Shown one piece after another: positions 56,301 to 63,606 of a stretch of DNA of 64,000 nt (within the stretch, counting starts at the first letter, position 1; each line of letters begins with the position of its first letter). Source of the DNA: Puccinia triticina (Eukaryota; Basidiomycota; Pucciniomycetes; Pucciniales; Pucciniaceae); the NCBI RefSeq assembly GCF_026914185.1, contig NC_070570.1:5332001-5396000 (forward strand), in the 5' to 3' direction. The notes beneath the pieces are model-generated. The model saw only the letters and a program-made list of their open reading frames with translations, did not search any database and was not told where the DNA came from. The translations under genes were made by a program, and so were the position numbers.

Positions 56301-57416
56301 CATGGGCTGGTTGACCGGCTTGATCTTGCGGGCCACCGGCTTGTATTTTGCCGCAAATGAGAGCGCTCCGCCCTCCCGCCAAGAATCCACGAGGGCAGCC
56401 TGCGCAGTGTGACTGAGACCACAAGCCAGAAGTCGAAAGGTCCGATGCTCCGCGCCATCTGCAAACGCTGCCTTTTCTGCGAAAGAGGAACAGAGAGTAC
56501 GTTCGGGGCTCACGAGTGTGGCGCGTGGTAGGGTTTCGAAACATTGCGGAGCATCACGCCTCGGAGGTGCACATTGGGAGGAACTTACTTCTACCCCAAC
56601 TTGACCCCACGGCAACCGGTACTCCACTTCGCCCTCCTTGCACACCAATTTCCAGGAACATAGTTTATGCTCGTTACGGAGCCGGGTCCGATCAAATGTG
56701 GATAGTTTTGCCTCGTCTCGGAGGATCATTAGTTTCCCCTCATCGCGGAGGCCGTCAACGGACGTAAATAGTTTAGCCTCTTTGCGGAGGGGGAGTAGTT
56801 TATTCTCTTCGCGGAGACCACGGCGATACAGCAAAGAATTTCCTGGACTGGACGACAAAGAAGGGTCCGACGAATCGCTCACATGTGTGGCCAGAGGTAA
56901 TGTTTTCGACAAAACGGTAGAATCTACCCGGAGATGCATACCATGGAGGGGACTTACTTCTACGCTTTTTGCCCCCGCGGGAACCCCATGATGCCACCCA
57001 CCTTTTGCGCTCGACGCGAGCGCCCGGCGAGTCCTTTTTGCCGGATCGAGAGAAAAAGTTTCGGAAAGAAGTGGAAACGGGGACCGAAATGACGGAGTGT
57101 CGCTGTTTTTTAGTGATCTTCGATTTTGCGGATGTTTTTGGTTTTTAATGTTTTCGACAGACAAGACAGAAGAAGCAGACCGGACCAAAGAAGAAAAGAA
57201 ACCACCGCCGTGGGCCTCTGGAGGTTGAGTTGGTTTCCCGGACAGCGTGCGAGGCCCTAAATTATTGCTGCCGGACGACAAACCAACTCTACTCATAAAA
57301 AAGACGGGTGCTCCGCTCCCTCGGGCAATTCCGTGACGCGCCCGCAGTGAGTGAGCACGGCCTTTCGCCCGTGCGCCGGAAATTCCCTCTCCCATCGACC
57401 CTTTTCGACGGGACAT
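53319..57416 (-). CDS. Retrotransposon Pol: reverse transcriptase, RNase H, integrase
   Basis: An open frame of 1365 codons, overlapping the end of gag by about 120 bases in the -1 frame, so it is probably made by ribosomal slippage rather than from its own start. The first roughly 400 residues are a variable, Ser/Arg-rich spacer with no known domain. Next come the reverse transcriptase (VVKSNGKLRIVHDLQPLNKV, LTRLPQGATNS, active site IFIDDGG, thus FIDD), RNase H (AVDSSFHAAGAVLTQ), the integrase zinc finger (HEGLGHRG then CQSCEPCQK) and the DDE core (MDVVHK, STDGGSEF, EAQGMVERGHGPLK). It ends with a short, basic tail. Order and motifs fit Ty3/gypsy. No stop or frameshift is seen. Confidence 0.95.
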   Translation of the reverse strand: MSRRKGSMGEGISGARAKGRAHSLRARHGIARGSGAPVFFMSRVGLSSGSNNLGPRTLSGKPTQPPEAHGGGFFSSLVRSASSVLSVENIKNQKHPQNRRSLKNSDTPSFRSPFPLLSETFSLDPAKRTRRALASSAKGGWHHGVPAGAKSVEVSPLHGMHLRVDSTVLSKTLPLATHVSDSSDPSLSSSPGNSLLYRRGLREENKLLPLRKEAKLFTSVDGLRDEGKLMILRDEAKLSTFDRTRLRNEHKLCSWKLVCKEGEVEYRLPWGQVGVEVSSSQCAPPRRDAPQCFETLPRATLVSPERTLCSSFAEKAAFADGAEHRTFRLLACGLSHTAQAALVDSWREGGALSFAAKYKPVARKIKPVNQPMPQEINPPLRRPPLSRDPYCGLPKSLAGPFVPLGRVTEERLAVVNFGPAGWLYPSELDLIKNVLSFRNQAIAFQESERGLLKESYGMPYIIPVVEHEPWQKRKIPIPAAKMDEYIRLIRERISTGLYEQSTSSYSSPVFCVVKSNGKLRIVHDLQPLNKVTVRDAGVPPATEDFVESFSGRACYGLGDIMGGYNERALHPISRPLTTFDTPLGRFQLTRLPQGATNSVAVYQAQMVWILQDEIPDHAGIFIDDGGIKGPISDYDNELLSWHPGIRRFIWEYAETLERILFRIEESGLTVSASKLAACVPALEIVGHVVCREGRKMARSKVNKILSWPQPKDATEVRGFLGVVVYVRIFIPSLSQICVPLRRLTRKDAEFVWTTECEEAFAALKTIVGEDIVLAKINYGPEGGLIKLAVDSSFHAAGAVLTQADSEGRDRPALYESLLFTDVESRYSQAKLELCGVARILKKLQTVLWGQYFELQVNAQSLIQMINAPSLPNAPMTRWVAFIQLFSFYIVHRPGKAFTLPDSLSRRPQGDDDSDPPASDFDEDAPHVKPLQAYSSSSGHSYSGYQEGFWRKLEQYLTTLVRPPGLSTKEFQALKRKSSEFFVQANRLMKRGSPLPRIVVTIPSKQEEILGNLHEGLGHRGVAETYRRIADRFWWPSLKQAVARWCQSCEPCQKRDLRRPLETRYPTGEATVFGQVSMDVVHKKAGGAKYLIVARDDFSGWVEAKFLNNITSEAVAAFLQEHWTMRYGLARSYSTDGGSEFGGALAEMLRALPGQHRVSTPYYPEAQGMVERGHGPLKAALVKLAGESGKNCRKFLPLVLFADRISTKRTTGYSPYELIFGQRAALPIDLDIESFLGVDWEDVRDTSDLLVARSRQLERSEDSRRLAYDRMMNSRQESIRYWHKKNLGKFRDPLKPGDLVLAYNRSLEVQWGQLFAHKWNGPYRIVQQVQGGSYVLAELDGTELKRRFAADQVKRYFPRGGITDQK

Positions 57417-59464
57417 AGTGAGAACTCGATGTTTCGTCCTTCAGAGTCGGGGAGGATGATCCGCTCTCCCGCCGTGGGGGAGAACAAAAGCGTCGCCTCG
57501 AAGTCCATTAGAAACGGCCGGCCTAGGATGAAAGGACTGTCTTGACGGGTGATCCAGAAGTGGCAATAGCCCACGATGCTCTTGCCCACTCGGACCGGAA
57601 CATCCTCAGCAACCCCAATCAACTCGCAGGCCTGGTTGTTGATCCCATAGACCGCTGAGCTAAAGTTGACGCGCGGAGTCAAGTTGAATTGATTCGCCAT
57701 GCTATCCGATATGATATTCAGCTGCGAACCCGAGTCGATCAGCGGAGAACCCGCGCTCTCCCCTGCTCCAATGAGACAAGTGAGATAGCCCAGCGGGCAG
57801 GAGTAAAGACAAGGTTCTGCCTCAGATCCTCTGAACTCCCGACCTTCCGCCAGAGTGCCCGAGTGCACTTTCAGTTCCTCAGGGCCTACCTCCACGCGGC
57901 GCCGTGAGACCCATTTCTTAACACCATCCGATACAGCCGGGGAGACGGAGCAAATCTCAGCAACCGTTGTCGAAACCGGGAGGTCAAAAATCTTCTTGAC
58001 GAAGCCCTCGACCGCGTCCGGATGGTCTCGAGAGACGTCTCGCTCGAAACGGACCTTGGGCTGAGAGCTCGTGGCTTTAGGCGGCGTTGCTGGCCTGCCA
58101 GGAGTGTCTTTGGGCGTAGACGACCGGGGTTCGGGATCGTTCATGATCCGATCGAAAAGCTCCTGCTCTTCCACTGGCTCCGACTCCGTGGGGCCGCTAG
58201 GGACAGTCGCCGGCTTCCGTAGCGGGCGTTTCGCTTGGGAAGGCGGCGCCAGGGGAGCCTTGTACGGCCTAGACTCCTCGTGCCGCTTCTTCCCAGCTGC
58301 CTCTGACTCGTAACCACCTGAGAACGATCGAGATGAGATCGCGGGAGGGTACCATTGCTCTAAGGACCCGCAACTGGCCTTGAACTCCACGGAAGCGGAG
58401 TGGGTCGACGGACGCGGTCCCGGAGACTGGGGACGAGAGCTCGAAGACTGATTTGGTTGGAACGAGGCCACTACGTGGCGGATTGGGCGAGTGCGATCGA
58501 ACGGGATGAGGGCCCCGTTGGGCAGGAAAAAATTATTACCCTTCTTTTCGACTAGGCCCGCCTCCTGATCTTTCTGCAGTTCGGCGCAGCGGAGAGTCCC
58601 GTGATTCTCGCGATGGCAGTAGTAGCATATCATCGGCCCACGCTCGTTCGACGGCCCAGATTTCCCGCCCCCTTGCTTCATGTACTGCTCAAACGCCTTG
58701 AACATCTTCGTGAGTTCGTCCACAGAGGCTTCGGGCTTTGAGGCGGGAGTGGGTGCCGTGGGGCGTTTATCGGACCCCATTTTCTTCATGATTTCATTTG
58801 CCTCTTGGAAGGAGGAGGCGACAGGAGCGGCCGAGCGAGTGTCTTCAAAGGTGAGAGCTATCTGACCCTTCATGACGGTATCAATAGCCGTTCGAAGCAC
58901 CTTAAAGGACGGCAGCCGGGCCCGATTGTCGACCGTAACCACTAAAGTATTGTCTTTGATCATCTGATCTCGGATGCGACCCTGAAATCCTTCCGAAAAC
59001 GCCTGGTAGAAAGCCTTCTTAAGCTCCTCGGCGGACTCGACGTGACCTTTCGAGACCAGGTAAGCCTGAATGGGATCCCAAGATTTGCGGAACCCGTGAT
59101 AATCGGATACCGAGGCTACCCCCCCCTTCTTTACCCACGCGTCGACCAAGCTCGTGATGTCTCTCTCGGTGAAAAGAGCCTTGTCGACGTCGACCCAGTA
59201 ACTCAGCATCGACGCTTTGAGTTTGGTCCAGTCGGGGGGCTTGTAACCATCGAGGGTAGCAAGGATTGTCCTCGTCTCTCCCGTCTCCACAAAGGCACCG
59301 ATCTGCCGCGCCTTGTCATAATCCGACGCTCCATCCAGTTCAGCTGCGAGCTCGTAGTCGTCCAAAAATTGCTCCACGTCGGAGCCCGAAAACTTCAAGC
59401 TCTTGTCTTGCGGCTTTATCTTGATCATCTTCCCGCGAGGGGAGTTGGGGTTGAGATCGGCCAT
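57293..59464 (-). CDS. Retrotransposon Gag with C-terminal aspartic protease
   Basis: 723 codons from MADLNPNSPRGKMIKIKP. The capsid-like part (LKFSGSDVEQFLDDYELAAE, W/L-rich helices, about residues 20-200) is followed by one zinc knuckle CYYCHRENHGTLRC (CX2CX4HX4C, about 280). A disordered Pro/Ser region follows. Near residue 575-590 is a retroviral-type protease active site, PLIDSGSQLNII (DSG), with FILGRPFLMDFEA downstream. Gag forms the particle and the protease cuts Gag-Pol. The protease is thus in the gag frame and reverse transcriptase starts in the next frame. The last codons before the stop form the slip site. Confidence 0.93.
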   Translation of the reverse strand: MADLNPNSPRGKMIKIKPQDKSLKFSGSDVEQFLDDYELAAELDGASDYDKARQIGAFVETGETRTILATLDGYKPPDWTKLKASMLSYWVDVDKALFTERDITSLVDAWVKKGGVASVSDYHGFRKSWDPIQAYLVSKGHVESAEELKKAFYQAFSEGFQGRIRDQMIKDNTLVVTVDNRARLPSFKVLRTAIDTVMKGQIALTFEDTRSAAPVASSFQEANEIMKKMGSDKRPTAPTPASKPEASVDELTKMFKAFEQYMKQGGGKSGPSNERGPMICYYCHRENHGTLRCAELQKDQEAGLVEKKGNNFFLPNGALIPFDRTRPIRHVVASFQPNQSSSSRPQSPGPRPSTHSASVEFKASCGSLEQWYPPAISSRSFSGGYESEAAGKKRHEESRPYKAPLAPPSQAKRPLRKPATVPSGPTESEPVEEQELFDRIMNDPEPRSSTPKDTPGRPATPPKATSSQPKVRFERDVSRDHPDAVEGFVKKIFDLPVSTTVAEICSVSPAVSDGVKKWVSRRRVEVGPEELKVHSGTLAEGREFRGSEAEPCLYSCPLGYLTCLIGAGESAGSPLIDSGSQLNIISDSMANQFNLTPRVNFSSAVYGINNQACELIGVAEDVPVRVGKSIVGYCHFWITRQDSPFILGRPFLMDFEATLLFSPTAGERIILPDSEGRNIEFSLCPVEKGRWEREFPAHGRKAVLTHCGRVTELPEGAEHPSFL
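57296..57302 (-). promoter_or_regulatory. Candidate -1 ribosomal frameshift site T TTT TTA
   Basis: On the coding strand the gag frame reads TCT TTT TTA TGA, so the heptamer T TTT TTA lies in the correct X XXY YYZ phase directly before the gag stop (57293-57295). Slipping back one base continues as FFMSRVGLSSG into pol. A possible downstream stem (CCGGCAGC with GCTG-T-CCGG) starts about 20 bases further, rather far for a typical stimulator. Confidence 0.8.
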
Positions 59465-59499
59465 CGTAAACGGAGCCTGGGGAAAAGAAGATCGGATAT

Positions 59500-59585
59500 C
59501 GAGGGAGGCTCACGAAGTGGCTAGATTGTTTTGACAATGTAGAAACCTCGGAGGTGCAACTTAGTTGGAGGGGACTTACTTCTAC
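59500..59585 (-). repeat. Leader copy of an approximately 80-base module present four times in the retrotransposon
   Basis: On the coding strand the module reads GTAGAAGTAAGTCCCCTCC, then TGCACCTCCGAGG, then CACTTCGTGAGCC. Other copies lie at about 56505-56597, 56877-56963 (both inside pol) and 53248-53338 (over the pol stop). Each contains GAAGTAAGT, a perfect match to a 5' splice-site consensus. Confidence 0.8.
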
Positions 59586-59876
59586 AAATCCTATGCCCCG
59601 CCGCTGAACACCTAAGATAACAGAGAAAAGAAATAAGGGAATTCGGATCCTGAAACGGCTTGATCCAATGAAACGAGGACTAGAGCGGCTCCGAGACACC
59701 GGCGGCACCTCAAAAGAAACCGTCCCTCGCGTCGCAAACGGGATGAAGATTGGATTAGAAGAGAATCGAAGCAGTTTCAGCTAGGATTCTGAAATTCAGA
59801 CGGATGGAAATCCCAGAAAAAAAAAAAAGAAAAGGGAGGGGCTTTATAACCGCCAAACGGCCTCAAAACCACAGTG

Positions 59877-59926
59877 CGAGACTGTAAATCTTGAGGTCGC
59901 TGGTTCGATCCCGGCTCGGGGGACCA
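59877..59926 (+). other. Primer-binding site extended to 50 bases of tRNA-Tyr sequence
   Basis: Read on the plus strand, 59877-59926 is the 3' part of a mature tRNA-Tyr. It has anticodon stem-loop CGAGA-CTGTAAA-TCTTG (anticodon GTA at 59884-59886), T-arm GCTGG-TTCGATC-CCGGC, then TCGGGGG, the discriminator A and a non-genomic CCA (59924-59926). Two bases separate it from the LTR at 59929. On the element's coding strand it begins TGGTCCCCCGAGCC, the standard layout of a primer-binding site. It is not a functional tRNA gene because the 5' acceptor half is absent; 59851-59876 only vaguely resembles a D-arm. Confidence 0.88.
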
Positions 59927-59928
59927 AA

Positions 59929-60766
59929 TGAGGGACTCCTGTCCGTGCTAAGCGGCGGCAGTCGGGTGAGGGGATGGATGCTGTTTAGGCTGCCCTCGTG
60001 GTGAGTGGTCCGTCGAGATGGGCGCTGAAATGGGTGGGGATCTGGGATAGCTTTTGTGGTTGGAGTGGTTTTGAGAGGTTCGCCGGGGTTTTGGATCCTC
60101 GGCGGCGGTTGTTTTGTTTGAGGAAAAAGGGATGTGGGTGATCTTAAAGAGGAAGAAAGAAAGGATCTGGGATTCTGGATGAAAGGTGATCGGCGGACGG
60201 AGCCCGAAAGTTTGAACTCTGAAGATATGATCTCTGAATCTTGATGGTCCGTATTCTGGGGATCAGAATGCCATGCCTCTCCCATCATCCAAGTTCGGCG
60301 AACTTGGACTCCGGGAGAGCCACATGTCACGTGTATTTCATCATCTCCTCCGCGCGCTACGCGCGCGCACACACACGACAAACAGGAGAAACAGGAAACA
60401 GAGAACACAAGTCAAAGAACAAAGAAATGAAAGTGAGAGGAGACAGAAGAAAAAGAACCAGAGGAAAGGAGAAGGAAAAGAGGAAGGAGGAAGCAGAAAG
60501 ACTCAGGCCAAAACAGACAGAACAAAAAGAATAGAAGGAAGAGAACCAGAAGAAACCAGGGAATAAACCCACAGCAGATGAAAAAAGAGAGGGGGGAAGG
60601 AGTATGGAAGAGAAGGGTGAAAGATGAGGAAAAATGGGGGAGTTGAGGGTCTTGAGAATCTTGATGTTTCTTGAGACTTGAGGAATGAAACTGAAAATGG
60701 ACTCTTGATGACAATCCTGGCGGCGGCGATGATCCTGACTAGCTGGCCACGAGAGGGGCCACCACA
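59929..60766 (-). repeat. LTR, copy at the 5' end of the element
   Basis: Same length and sequence as 52303-53140 apart from one A/G difference near 60367. It should contain the promoter and start of the minus-strand transcript. A long purine-rich plus strand (60370-60620) means a pyrimidine-rich transcript leader. Confidence 0.93.
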
Positions 60767-61902
60767 ACGGACACGCAACGTATGGCGTCTCCCACCTTTT
60801 TCAGGTCAAGAACGCCAGCGACTTCAGTGAGATCACTAAGGCATCCGCTGCTGCCCCCAACAAGAAGGTTGGTTTCAAACTAACGATGGTCAACCCCTGT
60901 GAAGATCAGAAGTATAGTGCAAAGGTTAGTGAGCTGATTTATTCCTTTGCCTAACATACTGAAATATTGTGCGGTCTACAGGAAGCCCAAATTGACACGG
61001 CACTGATGATGAAGTATGGACCTCCTGAGCAACGTGCGATTCTGGAGCAGGAACAGCGCCGCCTAGCTGCGAATGTAAGTACATGCACTTACATTTGCTT
61101 TTGGCATGAGCTGATTCGGTTTATCACTTTACCACCCTACCAGCCAAAAGCAGATATAGACCCGATCAACCCCGTGGTGGCCAAGATCCAATCGAAGTGC
61201 GTCACACATGCGGCCGGGGGCAAAGAGGCCCAAGCCCTGGTTTTTACCTGCCCAGAGGACCCGACCCGCACAATGCTCCTTCCATTCAAACAGCTGTGGG
61301 CATGGGCCCAAGCCATTGTCAATAACGAACCGGGTGTTGATTACAACCACCCCCCAACATCGGAACTCTTTGTGTGGCAATCGATCAAGAAATCCGTCCC
61401 AGTGGGCCCCTCAGGCCGGCTTGACAAGAGCAATATCAAGCCCCCCCTTGCCAAGCGAGGTCCAAATGACTCCCTTGCCGTGAAACCGCCAAAGCGAGTC
61501 GCATCCTTTGGGTCTTCAATCTCCAGCAACTCCATCTTGGTTGGCATCAGTCGATCCCCGTCTGCTTGGTCGAATGGCGATGCAGATGATGAGATCAAGG
61601 TCCTCCCAAACATGGCAAGCCCCCGTCCTTGTACAAGCTACCCAAACGCCCATCCGGATACCCCTCTACCCTCGACTATTGGTGGCGCCAAATCCTTTCC
61701 ATCTGGTTTAAGTATCCAGCCTTCGCCCATCTGGTCCCACTCCTCTGCTTTCCCATCCGTTCCAGCCCCGCTTGTCCCTGAAAGTCCCGCAATGGAGAAC
61801 ATCAGCCTGGAGAAATTCCTATCCAAGGCAAACATCCCACATGACAACCGCGCAACCTGCCTCCGCTTGGAGCTCCACGGGATTCACAACTGGATGTATT
61901 TC

Positions 61903-62914
61903 AGGGGTTGGAATTGTACCATCAGACTTGTTGCGTCATAAGAGATCCGACCACGTACAAACAACAAGGTCGTCCATCCATCCTAACACCCGATGACATC
62001 GACTTCATGGTTAAGCTAGTCGATTCAGACCCGGGCCTCTTCTTGGACAAGATAAGGGAGCGTTTGTACGACTCTAACAGCAAAGGGCCCCTTCTCTCTA
62101 TTGAGGCAATCCACCATAACCTCGTTGTGAAGCTTTCCATCACCCTCAAGAAGCCTGGTACAGTCAACATACGGAAATGTCTGATTGCAAAATATTGATA
62201 TCTCAAGCAGATGTGCAATGTTCCAGCTGAATTCTTAGTTTTCACGGGTGAGTTGGGTTTTTTCTAAATCAAACATTGGCACGCAGCAACAATGCTGATA
62301 CTTGAAGCTCTGTACAGATGAAACTGCTATTTGTGATTGTGACTTGCTGTGGAACTTCGCCCGCTCTGCCAAAGGCACCCCCTCAGCCCGATACATTGTT
62401 CGGCAGAATCCCGAGCGCATTAGTGTTTTACCAGCAATCAGTGTTGACGGCGTTATTGCGTTGGCTTTCACTGATAACACCTTTACTGCAAAAAAATGGG
62501 AAGATTTTCTTGAGTGGGACCTGGTAGGTACCTCGTTTTTATAGCTGTCCCATAGTGATTCCCATGGGATGACTACAACTTGTTTTTTTGCGCGGTCTCT
62601 AGATTCCTCGGATGAATCGTTATCCTGGCCGTAACTCAGTTCTTGTTTGTGACAACGCTAAGATCCACAAGGGAAGTTGGGTCAAACAACTCTGCCTGGA
62701 TGCTGGGATTTTGATCAGGTATCTCTCAACATATACTCCAGAGCTCAATCCAATTGAGCTCTGCTTCTTGGCCCTAAAGTACCGTCTTCGCCGCTCCAAG
62801 ATTCTGACAGACACAACTGATCCCGAATGGGATATTCGCGAGGCCATCAATGCTGTCATAACGGCGAAATGTTGCTACAACCACTACCGGCATTGTGGAT
62901 ACTTGGTCGCTTAG
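61903..62914 (+). pseudogene. Tc1/mariner-type (DDE) transposase, copy 2, 5'-truncated
   Basis: Begins inside the family sequence at LELYHQTCCVIRDPTTYKQQ, directly joined to the preceding ORF without the N-terminal DNA-binding helices found in copy 1. Exons: about 61903-62247, 62318-62523 and 62603-62914. The DDE residues are present: VFT-DETAIC, VLVCDNAKIHKG and YTPELNPIELCF. The frame holds except for a TGA at 62196-62198. It ends KCCYNHYRHCGYLVA, matching the FCSCGYISEF end of copy 1 in position. Copies 1 and 2 share intron positions but are well diverged, so they represent different old lineages of one family. Confidence 0.83.
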
Positions 62915-63606
62915 TTTTGCTTGCATGAGGACAAGATGTAATTGTGTAACTTGTTATTTTTCCGAATCCCTGGGAGCTTACTCTTATTCTGCGTCTTACT
63001 CAGCATATCCCTGTCCAGTTGACTCATGTTAGCAATATCTGCCTATTCCTACGTATTCCTAACTTAGTCTTTTGAAACGCAAGTGAACAATGCTGCGTGT
63101 TGTATGGTATTAAGATGATTTCCTCTGAAAGTTTTCAGTGATGAATTATATCTCCCACTACCTGCTCCCAAATGCTTGCATACTAGCTTCAGGCCCACTG
63201 ACCATTAAGTTGTGTGGGTCTTCAAACATGTTTTATCATGTTCACTAGTGATTTGGCTTCCTACTACCTGCTCCCATGCTTGCTCGCATGATGGCTCCAG
63301 TCCCACTGACGAATATGTTATGTGGGTCATACTCCATGACCAATGAGGCTAATCTCTATCTCTAAGGGATTTTCCACCTCAGCGGACCGTATGGTCATGT
63401 CAGATACATGTTCAAATGCCCTGACCCACGGCTAGTGACAATTTGAGCTGAGCATTGGGTTGCGACATTTGGTACTGACTGGAAGATTGCCTTATAATGT
63501 GATAGATTGGGTCATTCATCCATCAATCAGCTGCTACTTGGCCGTCTTTCCTACAAGCTCTTCTACACCTGATCTCTACCTGCCTCTACCTAAAACAAAA
63601 ACCAAC
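62915..63606. other. Intergenic, with a diverged approximately 105-base duplication
   Basis: The stretch 63155-63235 (CTACCTGCTCCCAAATGCTTGC ... GTTGTGTGGGTC, loosely) is repeated with changes at 63262-63335. No gene. 63560-63606 is probably the leader of the following ORF. Confidence 0.5.

Larger units (their letters stand above)
52303..60766 (-). mobile_element. Ty3/gypsy-like LTR retrotransposon, apparently full-length and recent
   Basis: Two 838-bp LTRs bound an 8.46-kb element coded on the minus strand: LTR, primer-binding site, gag-protease, reverse transcriptase-RNase H-integrase, purine-rich tract, LTR. A 4-base duplication ACGG lies at 52299-52302 and 60767-60770. Both long ORFs are open, the LTRs differ at one base that I could find, and the empty site can be read through the host ORF. 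All this points to a recent insertion that may still be active. No chromodomain is seen after the integrase. Confidence 0.95.
51853..61941 (+). pseudogene. Uncharacterised repeated-family ORF split by an LTR retrotransposon
   Basis: A minimal first exon, ATGG (51853-51856), splices to 51924, giving MEDLPNAEALLTDPG. The frame runs to 52302, with one TGA at 52136-52138, and resumes after the retrotransposon at about 60767. It continues through exons ending at 60924, 60982-61074 and 61144 onward. Removing the insertion and one ACGG restores WYGSVYGHATYGVSHLFQ. The C-terminus has ISLEKFLSKANIPHDN...GIHNWMYFR, which looks like the start of a SAM-like helical domain. It stops directly at a truncated transposase. 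A second family member starts at 63607. I believe this is a mobile, high-copy rust family; its function is unknown to me. Confidence 0.7.

Noticed and set aside
59850..59928. A tRNA-Tyr gene
   Set aside because: The 5' acceptor half is missing, the CCA is encoded, and it adjoins the LTR in the layout of a primer-binding site.
59863..60408. 181-codon minus ORF within the LTR and primer site, with a near-identical 161-codon version at 52297-52782
   Set aside because: Its two copies follow the two LTR copies, it overlaps untranslated LTR sequence in several equally open frames and has no domain. Treated as a by-product of the LTR.
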